NCBI GenBank assembly: GCA_902524545.1
Contig: CABZDW010000002.1
Location: forward strand, 56,748-120,747
Length of the DNA: 64,000 bases
Source: an uncultured Pelagibacteraceae bacterium
GTDB taxonomy: Bacteria; Pseudomonadota; Alphaproteobacteria; Pelagibacterales; Pelagibacteraceae
Direction: 5' to 3'
Positions 1 to 9,663 of the stretch are shown piece after piece. The notes beneath the pieces were generated by a model. That model worked only from the letters and a program-made list of their open reading frames with translations, did not search any database and was not told where the DNA came from. Each line of letters begins with the position of its first letter. Within the stretch, counting starts at the first letter, position 1. The translations under genes were made by a program, and so were the position numbers.

Positions 1-1
1 T

Positions 2-616
2 ATTTTAGATAATATTAATTTTGAAATTAAAAAGGGTTCTTGCATAGGCATTATTGGTGAGTCAGGTGAGGGTAAAAGCACTTTGGTTAATCTAATTATG
101 GGTCTTTTAAAAACAGAGAAAAATCAGGTGTATATAGACGGCATTCCTTTAAAAAAAAATATTCATCTTTGGCAACAAAATATTGGCTATATTCCACAAG
201 ACGTTTATCTCATGGATGCAAGTATTAGGGATAACATAGCTTTTGGAATAGAGGAAAAATTAATTGATGAAAAAAAGATAGAAGCGTTAATTGATCAGTT
301 AAATTTAAGAAAATTTGTTGATAGTTTTCCTAAAAAATTAAGCGAAAACGTTGGCGATATGGCCGTTAAGATATCTGGGGGGCAAAAACAAAGAATAGGT
401 ATTGCTAGAGCATTGTACATAGACCCCAAAGTATTAATTTTTGATGAAGCAACAAGTTCTCTTGATATAGAGAATGAAAATAAAATAATTGAAATAATAA
501 AAAAATATAAAAAAAATAAGACTATAATATTAGTCTCTCACAGATCTAATACTTTAAAGTATTGTGATAAGATATATGAAATTAAAAAAGGCGTAATTTC
601 TGAAAAAAAAAATTAG
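2..616 (+). CDS. ABC transporter ATP-binding domain (5' truncated by window edge)
   Basis: The listed ORF starts at 83, but the frame is open from base 2 and includes Walker A GESGEGKST; signature KISGGQKQRIGIARAL; Walker B VLIFDEATSSLD. Confidence 0.93.
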   Translation: MLDNINFEIKKGSCIGIIGESGEGKSTLVNLIMGLLKTEKNQVYIDGIPLKKNIHLWQQNIGYIPQDVYLMDASIRDNIAFGIEEKLIDEKKIEALIDQLNLRKFVDSFPKKLSENVGDMAVKISGGQKQRIGIARALYIDPKVLIFDEATSSLDIENENKIIEIIKKYKKNKTIILVSHRSNTLKYCDKIYEIKKGVISEKKN

Positions 617-1631
617 AATTGTTACCTTCTATTTCTCAAATAACATTGGAGCATTATTGCAAGCAAAATCTTTGAGGCAAGTTATTGAGAAAAACATAAA
701 TAATCATAATATAAATTTTTATGATTACATGCCCGAAAAATTAGTTTTTCATGAGATTTATAAACCACTAAAGACATTAAATATAAGTAAACTATGTAAA
801 AATTTATATAAAAATCTTAAAATAAAAAAATGGAGAGATAAAAACTTTTTTCCAAAGCCAAATTCAAAGTTGTTAGAGTCAGATCTTTATATTTTTGGAA
901 GTGATGAAATATGGAATTTTAACAATAAATATTTTGGATATGATCCAGTTTATTTTGGTAATATAAATAACACAAAACCTAAGATTTCATATGCAGCCAG
1001 TATAGGAAATGCGGAATTTTCTGCACTGCCAGCAGACATTTTTCTAAATATTAAGGAAAGTCTCAAAAAATTTTCTAACATAAGTGTTAGAGATAAAGGT
1101 ACCTATGATTTTGTTAGACAAATAAATAACTCTAATCCTCAGATTGTTTTAGATCCCACACTAATTATTGACAAAGAGGATTCACAGATAATCAATAAAA
1201 ATATAATTCTAGTCTATGGATTTAACTTTTCAAATGAGGAGATTAGAGGCATTAAATCCTTTTCCAAAAAAAATAATTTGAAAATCGTTTCAATAGGATT
1301 TTACAATAAATGGTGTGATTTCAGTAAAATTGTAATTGATTCTGATGAATTTATTAATTACTTCAGGGAGTCAAAATTTATATTTACATCCATGTTTCAC
1401 GGAGTAATGATTTCTTATAAGTATAATAAAAACTTTTGGTATACCTTTAGTAAAACAAGACAAAATAAGATTGAATATTTTGTCGAATATTTAAAGTTAA
1501 AAAATAGAAAAATTACTGAAGAGAATTTAAAAAATTTTAATGTCGGTTATAAAACTAATTTAAATAAATTTTTAGATTGGAAGAGTTTGTCTAAAGAATA
1601 TTTATTAAGTAATATAAAACAAAATATCTAA
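600..1631 (+). CDS. Polysaccharide pyruvyl transferase family protein (start codon uncertain)
   Basis: FGSDEIWNF, SYAASIGN, ISVRDKGTYDFV, VLDPTLI and FTSMFHGV motifs. The frame is open upstream of the listed TTG at 657, encoding a family-like N-terminus KKKIRIVTFYFSNNIGALLQA. Confidence 0.8.
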   Translation: MKKKIRIVTFYFSNNIGALLQAKSLRQVIEKNINNHNINFYDYMPEKLVFHEIYKPLKTLNISKLCKNLYKNLKIKKWRDKNFFPKPNSKLLESDLYIFGSDEIWNFNNKYFGYDPVYFGNINNTKPKISYAASIGNAEFSALPADIFLNIKESLKKFSNISVRDKGTYDFVRQINNSNPQIVLDPTLIIDKEDSQIINKNIILVYGFNFSNEEIRGIKSFSKKNNLKIVSIGFYNKWCDFSKIVIDSDEFINYFRESKFIFTSMFHGVMISYKYNKNFWYTFSKTRQNKIEYFVEYLKLKNRKITEENLKNFNVGYKTNLNKFLDWKSLSKEYLLSNIKQNI

Positions 1632-1633
1632 AT

Positions 1634-2653
1634 TTATTTAATCTTATCTAAAATAACAATTTCTCGCTTGATAGAGTAACTTATGTTTTCTTGAAAGCTA
1701 CTAATAAGTTCAATTGCTTTGTTTGCGTCTTTTGAACCTAAATTTATAATACAATTCAAAGTTTTTTCTGAAAATCCAAAACCTTGAATATTTTTTATTT
1801 TTAATATTTTTAAATAAAATAATCTAGAAAATTTCCTATAAACAACCAAACTTGTTTTGGAATACCTTTTAAAAAGTATCGTTAGAAAATTATGTATTAA
1901 ATACATAGAATATAAAATAATAGAATTTTTTGATAAATCTTTATAAATATTTCTTGTAGCGAATAAACTTCCAAGGTTTGGAAAAGTATTTTCTTGATAA
2001 AAACCTCTGTGAGCTTTTACCTCTTTGATATAGCTATCTAATTTCAATTGGTTTTCTTTTTTTGTAAATTTAAATTCTATCTTTAAAATGATCAAATTTT
2101 TTTTGTGAAAATAACTACTTCTCCAATTAAAAAATAATTCATCTTTTCTTCTTTTATATATACTTCCATATTCATCCATAAAAGTTACTGAAGTTAAAAA
2201 GTCTGAGATACAAGAGCCATAAGATGATGCATTCATAAAAACTCCACCTCCAACAGTTCCCGGAATTCCTACCAATCCCTGAACTCCTGAAAAACCTCTT
2301 TTAGTAAAAAAATTAGCAAATCTACTGATTGAGGTCCCAGCACCAACAGAATAAACATTTGAAGAAATTTGATCAATATTTTGAATTTTTTGTAAATTTA
2401 TTATCGGCGTATAAATATCCCCGTCTCTAATTAATGTGTTAGATATATTTCCTAAAATATAATAAATAATTTTTTCTGATTTTAGAAAAAAGACTATATC
2501 TTTTACTTCTTCAGTATTAGACGGGTTTATGTATAATTTAATTTTTCCACCAGCTTTAATCCAAGATTTAAAACTTAGGTCAAAATTTTCTTTGAAAGAA
2601 ATATTATTTTTTACTAACCATTCTCTACACTTATTTATTAAATTTTGATTCAT
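1634..2653 (-). CDS. MurB-like FAD-binding protein (UDP-N-acetylenolpyruvoylglucosamine reductase family)
   Basis: GAGTSISRFANFFTKRGFSGVQGLVGIPGTVGGGVFMNASSYG and NLGSLFATRN motifs. Confidence 0.8.
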   Translation of the reverse strand: MNQNLINKCREWLVKNNISFKENFDLSFKSWIKAGGKIKLYINPSNTEEVKDIVFFLKSEKIIYYILGNISNTLIRDGDIYTPIINLQKIQNIDQISSNVYSVGAGTSISRFANFFTKRGFSGVQGLVGIPGTVGGGVFMNASSYGSCISDFLTSVTFMDEYGSIYKRRKDELFFNWRSSYFHKKNLIILKIEFKFTKKENQLKLDSYIKEVKAHRGFYQENTFPNLGSLFATRNIYKDLSKNSIILYSMYLIHNFLTILFKRYSKTSLVVYRKFSRLFYLKILKIKNIQGFGFSEKTLNCIINLGSKDANKAIELISSFQENISYSIKREIVILDKIK

Positions 2654-2666
2654 TTAAATAATTTTT

Positions 2667-3506
2667 TTATTCGAATCTTCCAATTTTGACATTATTTTCG
2701 TTTTCAAATGCTTTTAATAAGAATTCTTTTTTATTTTGATAATGATATTCACTTGAATAATTTTTAATAAATTTTTCGTTAATTAGATCACTTCTCACAA
2801 AAAAGGCATTAACACCAATTACATTACAACCTACTAGTAAATAATTTTTTTCTTTTAACATTCTCTCAAAACTTTTTAACGATGCACCAAAGTAATTACT
2901 TTTATCCCAATCTGCTTTTTTGTCATACTCGATAATCCATTCTGCAGATGGCCCAAACTTTGCATTATATTCAACAATAATCACTCTTGGATTTATAGAG
3001 CTAATTTTCTTTAAAACATGATATGTATTTAATCCAATATCAATACTTAATAGATCAATATCATTTTGATTATTTATTTTATTTTTTAATAAATCATTAA
3101 TATTCTCCATATTTGCCTCATCATTTATCACCTCAAGATATTTATTAATTAAAAAATCAAAATTTTTATATATTTTTTCACAATACTTTTTTTCTTTTTC
3201 TATCCACATACCATTCCATTTTTGATTGATTAAATGAAGAGTATTGCATTCAAAGCCGTCCTGAACGCCAATTTCTATGAATGTTTTATTCGATATACCT
3301 ATCCTTTTAAAAATTTCCTCTAAGATTCCATCTTCATCAGCTTGTGAGAAATTTTTATAACCATAATTTAATAAAATTTTTTCATTCTTTTTTTTATTTT
3401 CAGAAAGAATGTAAAGATAATTTTGAAATGCTAAATTTCTATTTATTGCATGAATTCTCAAATATCTTGCAATATGCCATAATATTTTTAAAATAATCCT
3501 TTTCAT
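2667..3506 (-). CDS. FkbM-like/SAM-dependent methyltransferase-like protein of surface polysaccharide clusters
   Basis: FIEIGVQDGFECNTLHLI, DLLSIDIG and VIIVEYNA pattern. Confidence 0.6.
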   Translation of the reverse strand: MKRIILKILWHIARYLRIHAINRNLAFQNYLYILSENKKKNEKILLNYGYKNFSQADEDGILEEIFKRIGISNKTFIEIGVQDGFECNTLHLINQKWNGMWIEKEKKYCEKIYKNFDFLINKYLEVINDEANMENINDLLKNKINNQNDIDLLSIDIGLNTYHVLKKISSINPRVIIVEYNAKFGPSAEWIIEYDKKADWDKSNYFGASLKSFERMLKEKNYLLVGCNVIGVNAFFVRSDLINEKFIKNYSSEYHYQNKKEFLLKAFENENNVKIGRFE

Positions 3507-5242
3507 AATGAATCTAATTTTTTTTCGTATTGCAAATTAATAGTATGTCTTAAATTATTTTTCACTTGATATTTAAAGCACTTATTAAAAAAATCATTTT
3601 CATACTTATAATTTTTGATTGATTTTATATTTTTTAGCCAAAATACGTCTCTATTGCTATATCTACTAACAGGAAATTCTACTACTAGAGGATGTTTTAA
3701 TGTCATTAAACTTTGTTGAATAAAGAAATAAATATACATTTTATTGCGTATTAATTTACTTGGTTTTTCTATTTTATCTGCATTTTTTAATTTTTTAAAA
3801 TATTCATTTTTATTGATTGGCTTTAAATTTTGAACAATTTCGCCCCACGATGTCCTTCCAGCACTAATACAAGGTTTACCTAGTGCATTTAATTCCAAAG
3901 ATACTGTCCCATGCGAAGTAACACCTACATCAGTCAACTCAAAACAGGATTTTGGTGAAATTTTTTCTGGACAAAGTTTAATATGATTAAATTTTTTGCA
4001 ATATTCCTCTACAAAATCTTTTGTATTAACTTTTACTTTTTTGTAGAAAGAATCCATTGGATGAGTTTTAATCAAATAATTATACTGCGGATTTTTTGAT
4101 GCAAAATCAAGAGTTTCTTTTAACCACTCAAAATTATCTTTAAATGCCCTCCAGCCTTGAACATAATTACCATCTAAAAATGTATGTGTAAAAATTACAA
4201 GAATTTTTTTTTTCTTATCCCAATTTAAAATTTTACAAATAGCTTTTTTATGAAGCTTATATTTTAAATTTTTATAAACAAATCTACTTTCTCTTTTCCA
4301 CACATTATCAATACCTTTATTAATTTTTTCATAAAAAATTTTCTTACCCTCCTTAACCGCATAATTAAAATCTTTTTTAACTATACTTTTGAATAATTTT
4401 TTTGAGATTTGCGCTCTTGCTGTATAAACTTCATTAAATTTTCTAAAATTAATAATAGATATTTTTGGATGCCCGTGTCTGGCATATACATTTAATTTTT
4501 TATTCAAACTCCTTTGGTAGATAATACCACATGGTAAAAATTGGTTTTCTGACATAATGATTCCATTATATTCATCTTTTTTGAGTATTGATGAAAACTG
4601 ATTATCGATATCCAGTGCTATAGAAAAATTATAAATTACTGAAAAATTAATATTATTAATTTGGGGATACCCAGTATGCCTAATTACATGTTCGGAGACA
4701 ATTTTTCCGTAAAAAATATTTCTAAATTTAAGTTTTAAAAAATCTTCAGGCGATTTATTATTGCTCAGTAAAAGATAGCTTTTAATAAAAATAATTAGAT
4801 GGTTGAATATGTTTGGCTCTTTAAGATATTTAAAAGATTTAAAACCATAACTTCTCATAATAATTTCTGACTGAATATCTTTTTTATTTATTAGGGGAAT
4901 TATCGATTTAGCTTTAAAAGTTCTCTCGATATATTTTGAGACTAACGAGTTACAAATTTGATCTTCTGGAATATGGACAAAACTAGTTAAAATATATTTT
5001 TTTTTACCTTGCTTTATTTTATTTTTTTTCCAAATAGCCTTATTTTTTCTTGTAAATTCTTGAAAAGGTTTACTTTTACTAGGATTAAAGTCTCTATCAA
5101 AATAAAACTTAATTAAACCAAAAACTCCGTATTTATTAATTGAGACTTTATGGTTATCTAAGTCAATAAAGAATTTCCTTGTTCTTGTTAATATAAATAA
5201 AAATAAATAATAAAAGAAAATTATTGATTTTCTCATAAACAT
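3503..5242 (-). CDS. Capsule/surface carbohydrate biosynthesis protein, glycosyltransferase-like
   Basis: C-terminal NYLIKTHPMDS...GVTSHGTVSLELNALGKPCISAG, typical of capsule-synthesis-like transferases. Confidence 0.6.
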   Translation of the reverse strand: MFMRKSIIFFYYLFLFILTRTRKFFIDLDNHKVSINKYGVFGLIKFYFDRDFNPSKSKPFQEFTRKNKAIWKKNKIKQGKKKYILTSFVHIPEDQICNSLVSKYIERTFKAKSIIPLINKKDIQSEIIMRSYGFKSFKYLKEPNIFNHLIIFIKSYLLLSNNKSPEDFLKLKFRNIFYGKIVSEHVIRHTGYPQINNINFSVIYNFSIALDIDNQFSSILKKDEYNGIIMSENQFLPCGIIYQRSLNKKLNVYARHGHPKISIINFRKFNEVYTARAQISKKLFKSIVKKDFNYAVKEGKKIFYEKINKGIDNVWKRESRFVYKNLKYKLHKKAICKILNWDKKKKILVIFTHTFLDGNYVQGWRAFKDNFEWLKETLDFASKNPQYNYLIKTHPMDSFYKKVKVNTKDFVEEYCKKFNHIKLCPEKISPKSCFELTDVGVTSHGTVSLELNALGKPCISAGRTSWGEIVQNLKPINKNEYFKKLKNADKIEKPSKLIRNKMYIYFFIQQSLMTLKHPLVVEFPVSRYSNRDVFWLKNIKSIKNYKYENDFFNKCFKYQVKNNLRHTINLQYEKKLDSL

Positions 5243-5411
5243 ACGGCTAATCTAGTGATAAAATTTGTTTTTAATTTGACGCAAACTTAAACAATTACCT
5301 CCAAAATTCAAGATCAAATGCATCTTAGTAATATTTAAGTTGTATTAAAAACGATATTTATCCAAGGACATATTTGATTGATATAAATTAGTTTAAGTAG
5401 ATAATATTTAA

Positions 5412-6050
5412 ATGAAAAAAATCATAATATTTTCAGCAGGATCCCTTTCTAGAGAGATTTTAGAACTAATAAATTTTATTAATCAGAGAAAAAAAATATA
5501 TGAAGTGGTAGGATTTGTTGATGATAAACTTTTTAAAACTAAATCTAAATTAGCTGGAATTAAAATTTATAACTCCAAGAAATTTCCAAATAAAAATATT
5601 TTTGGAATTTGTGGAATTATGAACCCCCTAATGAGATCTAAAGTGATAAAAAAAGAAGGTAAAAAAATTAAATTTGTAAATATTGTCCACCCAAACGTAT
5701 GTATTCCAAAAACTTTTAAAATGGGCAGAGGAAATGTTATATTTGGCAATGTACACATTAGTTTTGATGTTAAGATTTCAAATTTTACTATTATTAGCAA
5801 TTTTTGTGATTTGGGACATAATTTAATTTCTGGAGATTATCTAACATGTATGCCAGGAACAATAATAGGCGGGAATTGCACATTAGGAAAGAATGTTTTT
5901 TTTGGTAGTGGTTCAGTTGTTCACCAAAATGTTAATATTGGTGATAATACACATATTGGCTCAAGATCGTACTTAACATCTGATTTAAAGAAAAATTACG
6001 CAATAATAAATTATCCTAGGCAAATTATTAAAAATATTGATAAAAAATAA
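5412..6050 (+). CDS. neuD: NeuD/PglD-family sugar O-/N-acyltransferase
   Basis: N-terminal Rossmann-like segment with VVGFVDD, then left-handed beta-helix hexapeptides (GTIIGGNCTLGKNVFFGSGSVVHQNVNIGDNTHIGSRS). Confidence 0.8.
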   Translation: MKKIIIFSAGSLSREILELINFINQRKKIYEVVGFVDDKLFKTKSKLAGIKIYNSKKFPNKNIFGICGIMNPLMRSKVIKKEGKKIKFVNIVHPNVCIPKTFKMGRGNVIFGNVHISFDVKISNFTIISNFCDLGHNLISGDYLTCMPGTIIGGNCTLGKNVFFGSGSVVHQNVNIGDNTHIGSRSYLTSDLKKNYAIINYPRQIIKNIDKK

Positions 6051-7151
6051 CTATTTCAAAATTTTAATTATTTCTTTTTTTGTATTGAGTAATGCATTCT
6101 TTTTAAAATAAGGATTATTATTTTTTTTAATCATCTTTAAAAATTCTTTGGATCTAGTTTTTAATATAGCTTTTTTTATTTTTTTGATATCATATCCCAC
6201 ATCTATAACACTTCTTGATCTAGGTCTGCCTTTTTGTCTATCCCCAATGTTTATAGAAGGCTTATTTAAACCTGGAATTTCAGATATTCCACTGGATGAA
6301 TTTCCTATTACACCATTTGAAAGTTTTACAAGAGAAAAATAGTATTTTGTCCCATAATCCTTTATGAAAAATATGTTTTTCTTATTGTTCTTTGTTTTGT
6401 TTATTAATTTTAAAATTTCTTTACTTCCTGGATCATTATTAGGTCTACAGATAAATATTGATGTTTTATCAAGACCTTTGATGCTCTCAAATACTTTTTT
6501 ATAATCTTTAATATTATTTTCTTTGTCCGTATGAAATGTTAATACATAGTTATATTTGCTTAGCTTTACGTTATACTTTTTTTCAACTTTTTGTTTATTA
6601 TAAAAATTTTTTTTGGAAAAGACATCATTCAATAAACTTCCATAAGAAAACACATTTTCTCTTCTAAAGCCAAGATTAATTACATTTTTTTTATGGTTAA
6701 TGTTGCTCGTAAAATGATAATTTGAAAATATAGAAATTCCGTCTCTATATTTGTTATCAAGCGAGCCTTTTGTTACTTCACCTCCATAGAAGTGTGCTAT
6801 GTTAATCTTTTTAGAATAGGCAACAAAAGAGCAAATTAGTATTTCAGATCTGTCACCAAAAAGTATTAACAAGTCAGGTTTTATTTTATTAATTATCTTG
6901 TTAAATTTATCTAAATAAATTGAATTTAATTTAAAAAAGTCAATATTATTGACATTTTTGATCTTAGAGAAAATTAAATTTTTAATTTTGGAATTTTTAA
7001 TATTATTAATTGTTAAACCAAATTTTTTGTCAAAATGTGTACCAGTACAAAAAAGATAACAATTATAAATATTTTGTAATTTTATAATCAAATCTTTTTG
7101 CAAATTAAAATCTGATCTATCTGAAGTTATGAAAAGTATTTTTTTTTTCAC
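6051..7151 (-). CDS. neuC: UDP-N-acetylglucosamine 2-epimerase (hydrolysing), NeuC family
   Basis: LLILFGDRSEIL, IAHFYGGEVTKGS, GVIGNSSSGISEIPGLNKPSINIGDRQKGRPR. Confidence 0.88.
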   Translation of the reverse strand: MKKKILFITSDRSDFNLQKDLIIKLQNIYNCYLFCTGTHFDKKFGLTINNIKNSKIKNLIFSKIKNVNNIDFFKLNSIYLDKFNKIINKIKPDLLILFGDRSEILICSFVAYSKKINIAHFYGGEVTKGSLDNKYRDGISIFSNYHFTSNINHKKNVINLGFRRENVFSYGSLLNDVFSKKNFYNKQKVEKKYNVKLSKYNYVLTFHTDKENNIKDYKKVFESIKGLDKTSIFICRPNNDPGSKEILKLINKTKNNKKNIFFIKDYGTKYYFSLVKLSNGVIGNSSSGISEIPGLNKPSINIGDRQKGRPRSRSVIDVGYDIKKIKKAILKTRSKEFLKMIKKNNNPYFKKNALLNTKKEIIKILK

Positions 7152-8167
7152 TGTTTGATAAGCTCATCCTTATTGTAATTTTTTTTTGATTTTTTCCCAA
7201 TTATCACGGGATATAACATAGGAGATAAACCTGAACCTGGTCTTTTTGAGGTAATATTTTTATGAGTAAACTTTTCACCTTTCATGATTTTTTTGGCAGC
7301 GACTAAAGATTTTCTAGCAGCTATAATATTTTTCTTTTCACTATTTGTTACGTTTTTATCTTTAGTTCCTAAAGCTATTTGTAGATCTCTAATATTTTTT
7401 ACTAATTTAATTAGTTCCCTTGGTTCTAAACTTGAACTGTGATCAGGACCCTTCATTTTTTTACTTATTGTTATGTGTCGTTCAATAATTTTAGCTCCCA
7501 AGCTTACAGCTGCTAGTGAAACAATATTTCCATCAGTATGATCCGAATACCCGACTTCACATTTGAACTTTTTTTTAAGACTTAACATGGCATTTAAATT
7601 TACATCCTTTAAGGGTGTTGGATAAGCTGTGTTACAATGTAGAAGTATAATATTGTTTTTTTTAGTACCATTTTTTTGCAAAACTTTAATCGCATCTTTA
7701 ATCATATTCAAATTTGACATTCCTGTTGATAAAATTATTTTTTTATTAAGTTTACCTAATTCCTTTAAATATGGATAATTAGTTATTTCACTTGATGGAA
7801 CTTTAAAATAGTCCTGTTTTAATTTATATAAAAATTTAATGGACTCTATATCAAATGCAGATGAAAGAAATTTTACATTTTTTTTTTTGCAAAATTTTTT
7901 TAAACTTGGAAAAATTTTGAAATCAAACGAGAGTTTTTTAGCCATAGCGAGTTGACTATTATTTTTTATGGGAAAATTATTTTTTTGGTATATTGCTTGT
8001 TTTGCATTCTCAGAGATATGTAAACTTGGTATAGAGGTTTGAAATTTAACATAATCTACTTTTGCTTTGGCAGCTATCTCAATAAGTTTTTTCGCTAGTT
8101 TTAATTTACCATTATGATTAACACCTATCTCAGCTATTATGATAGTCTTACTTTTTTTCATGGTCAT
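7148..8167 (-). CDS. neuB: N-acetylneuraminate (nonulosonate) synthase, NeuB family with C-terminal SAF-like domain
   Basis: IIAEIGVNHNGKLKLAKKLI, ILSTGMSNL, VGYSDHTDG, IIERHITISKKMKGPDHSSSLEP, KRPGSGLSP. Confidence 0.92.
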   Translation of the reverse strand: MTMKKSKTIIIAEIGVNHNGKLKLAKKLIEIAAKAKVDYVKFQTSIPSLHISENAKQAIYQKNNFPIKNNSQLAMAKKLSFDFKIFPSLKKFCKKKNVKFLSSAFDIESIKFLYKLKQDYFKVPSSEITNYPYLKELGKLNKKIILSTGMSNLNMIKDAIKVLQKNGTKKNNIILLHCNTAYPTPLKDVNLNAMLSLKKKFKCEVGYSDHTDGNIVSLAAVSLGAKIIERHITISKKMKGPDHSSSLEPRELIKLVKNIRDLQIALGTKDKNVTNSEKKNIIAARKSLVAAKKIMKGEKFTHKNITSKRPGSGLSPMLYPVIIGKKSKKNYNKDELIKQ

Positions 8168-8295
8168 ACCTAAAATTGATTATCATTATCACGTATTGCA
8201 ATTTTAATTATCACTAATTAGTAATTAAGAATAGATATTTTAATTATACATATTATCAATAGTATAATATAGAAAATATTTAATATTACCCAAAT

Positions 8296-9663
8296 ATGTC
8301 TTTTTTTTTTAATACTATTTCAAGTTCTAGAAATAAAAGTTTTATTACAGATGGTGAAATCTCGTATGATTATAAAGACATAAATAAAAAAATTAAAAAA
8401 TTAAAAAAAAATTACAAAATAGAAGGACTGATATTAAATATTACCAAAAACACAATTGATTTTTTAATTGGATATCTTTATTTTTTTGAAACTTCTAAAC
8501 CACAACTGTTAATAGATCAGCAAACAGGAGTTAAGAGTATATTGCAATTAATTAGAAGATTTAAGCCAAATTATTTGTTTGTACCCAATAATATAAAAAA
8601 TGAATTTAATTATAAAAAAATTTTCGAGTTTGGAAAATATGTCCTATTAAAAACAAACTTTGGTAAAATTAAAATAAATAAAAATATTGCATTTCTAATG
8701 CCAACATCTGGTAGTACAGGTGATCAAAAATTTGCGAAAATCTCTTTTGACAATATAAAGAGTAATACCAAAAATATAATTAAATATCTTAAGTTAAAAA
8801 ATAATGATTGCACGATAACCACACTTCAACCATCTTATTCTTATGGTATGTCGATATTGAACACTCACATACTCGCAAAATCTTCAATTATTCTCACTGA
8901 TAAAACATTAGTCCAAAAAGAGTTTTGGGAACTTTATAAAAAGTTTCCAGTTACTAACTTTAATGGTGTACCTATTTTGTACGAATTCATGATTAAATTC
9001 GGATTAAACAATTTTGATAAAGATAATCTTAAATTTCTTACATCTGCAGGAGGCGCTTTAGATCAAAAGACTTTAATAGAAATTATTAAATTTTGTGAAG
9101 AAAATAAAATAAAATATTATTCAATGTATGGTCAAACTGAAGCATCTCCAAGAATTTCATATTTGTTATATCCTAAATATAAAAACAAAATTGGAAGCAT
9201 TGGTAAGGTGATTCAAGGTGGGAGTTTATTAATTAAGAAAAATGAAATTATTTATAAAGGTAGCAATATATTTGGTGGCTATTCAAACGGACACAAAGAT
9301 TTAAAAAGATTTAAAAAAAATGGCATTCTTAAAACTGGTGACATTGGCTATCAAGACAATGATGGTTTTATTTTTATTACAGGAAGAAGTAAAAGAATCG
9401 CTAAACTTTTTGGAGTACGACTTAATCTAGATTTAATAGAAAATAATTTAAAAAATAAAAATATTAAATGTGCAATTATATCTATAAAAAGCAAGGTAAT
9501 AATATTTCATACTAACAAAACTAATAATAAAAAAATATTAAAATATTTGTTCGAAGAGTTTAAAATTATTAAAACAAATGTTGAATTTAAACACATTAAA
9601 CAAATTCCAAAAACAAAGAACAATAAAATAAATTACAATGAATTAGAGAAAAAATTAATATGA
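8296..9663 (+). CDS. AMP-dependent synthetase/ligase (ANL superfamily)
   Basis: TSGSTGDQKFAKIS, YSMYGQTEASPRISY, ILKTGDIGYQDNDGFIFITGRSKR motifs. Confidence 0.88.
   Translation: MSFFFNTISSSRNKSFITDGEISYDYKDINKKIKKLKKNYKIEGLILNITKNTIDFLIGYLYFFETSKPQLLIDQQTGVKSILQLIRRFKPNYLFVPNNIKNEFNYKKIFEFGKYVLLKTNFGKIKINKNIAFLMPTSGSTGDQKFAKISFDNIKSNTKNIIKYLKLKNNDCTITTLQPSYSYGMSILNTHILAKSSIILTDKTLVQKEFWELYKKFPVTNFNGVPILYEFMIKFGLNNFDKDNLKFLTSAGGALDQKTLIEIIKFCEENKIKYYSMYGQTEASPRISYLLYPKYKNKIGSIGKVIQGGSLLIKKNEIIYKGSNIFGGYSNGHKDLKRFKKNGILKTGDIGYQDNDGFIFITGRSKRIAKLFGVRLNLDLIENNLKNKNIKCAIISIKSKVIIFHTNKTNNKKILKYLFEEFKIIKTNVEFKHIKQIPKTKNNKINYNELEKKLI

Noticed and set aside
5567-5800. 77-aa antisense ORF inside the neuD-like gene, and similar short antisense ORFs (e.g. 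6148-6342, 9899-10081, 10705-10935, 11691-11876, 12932-13144)
   Set aside because: Fully opposite strongly supported genes, low-complexity hydrophobic content, no motif.
8168-8295. Possible riboswitch or bidirectional regulatory RNA between neuB-like and ligase genes
   Set aside because: Only AT-rich divergent spacer; no recognisable conserved RNA motif.
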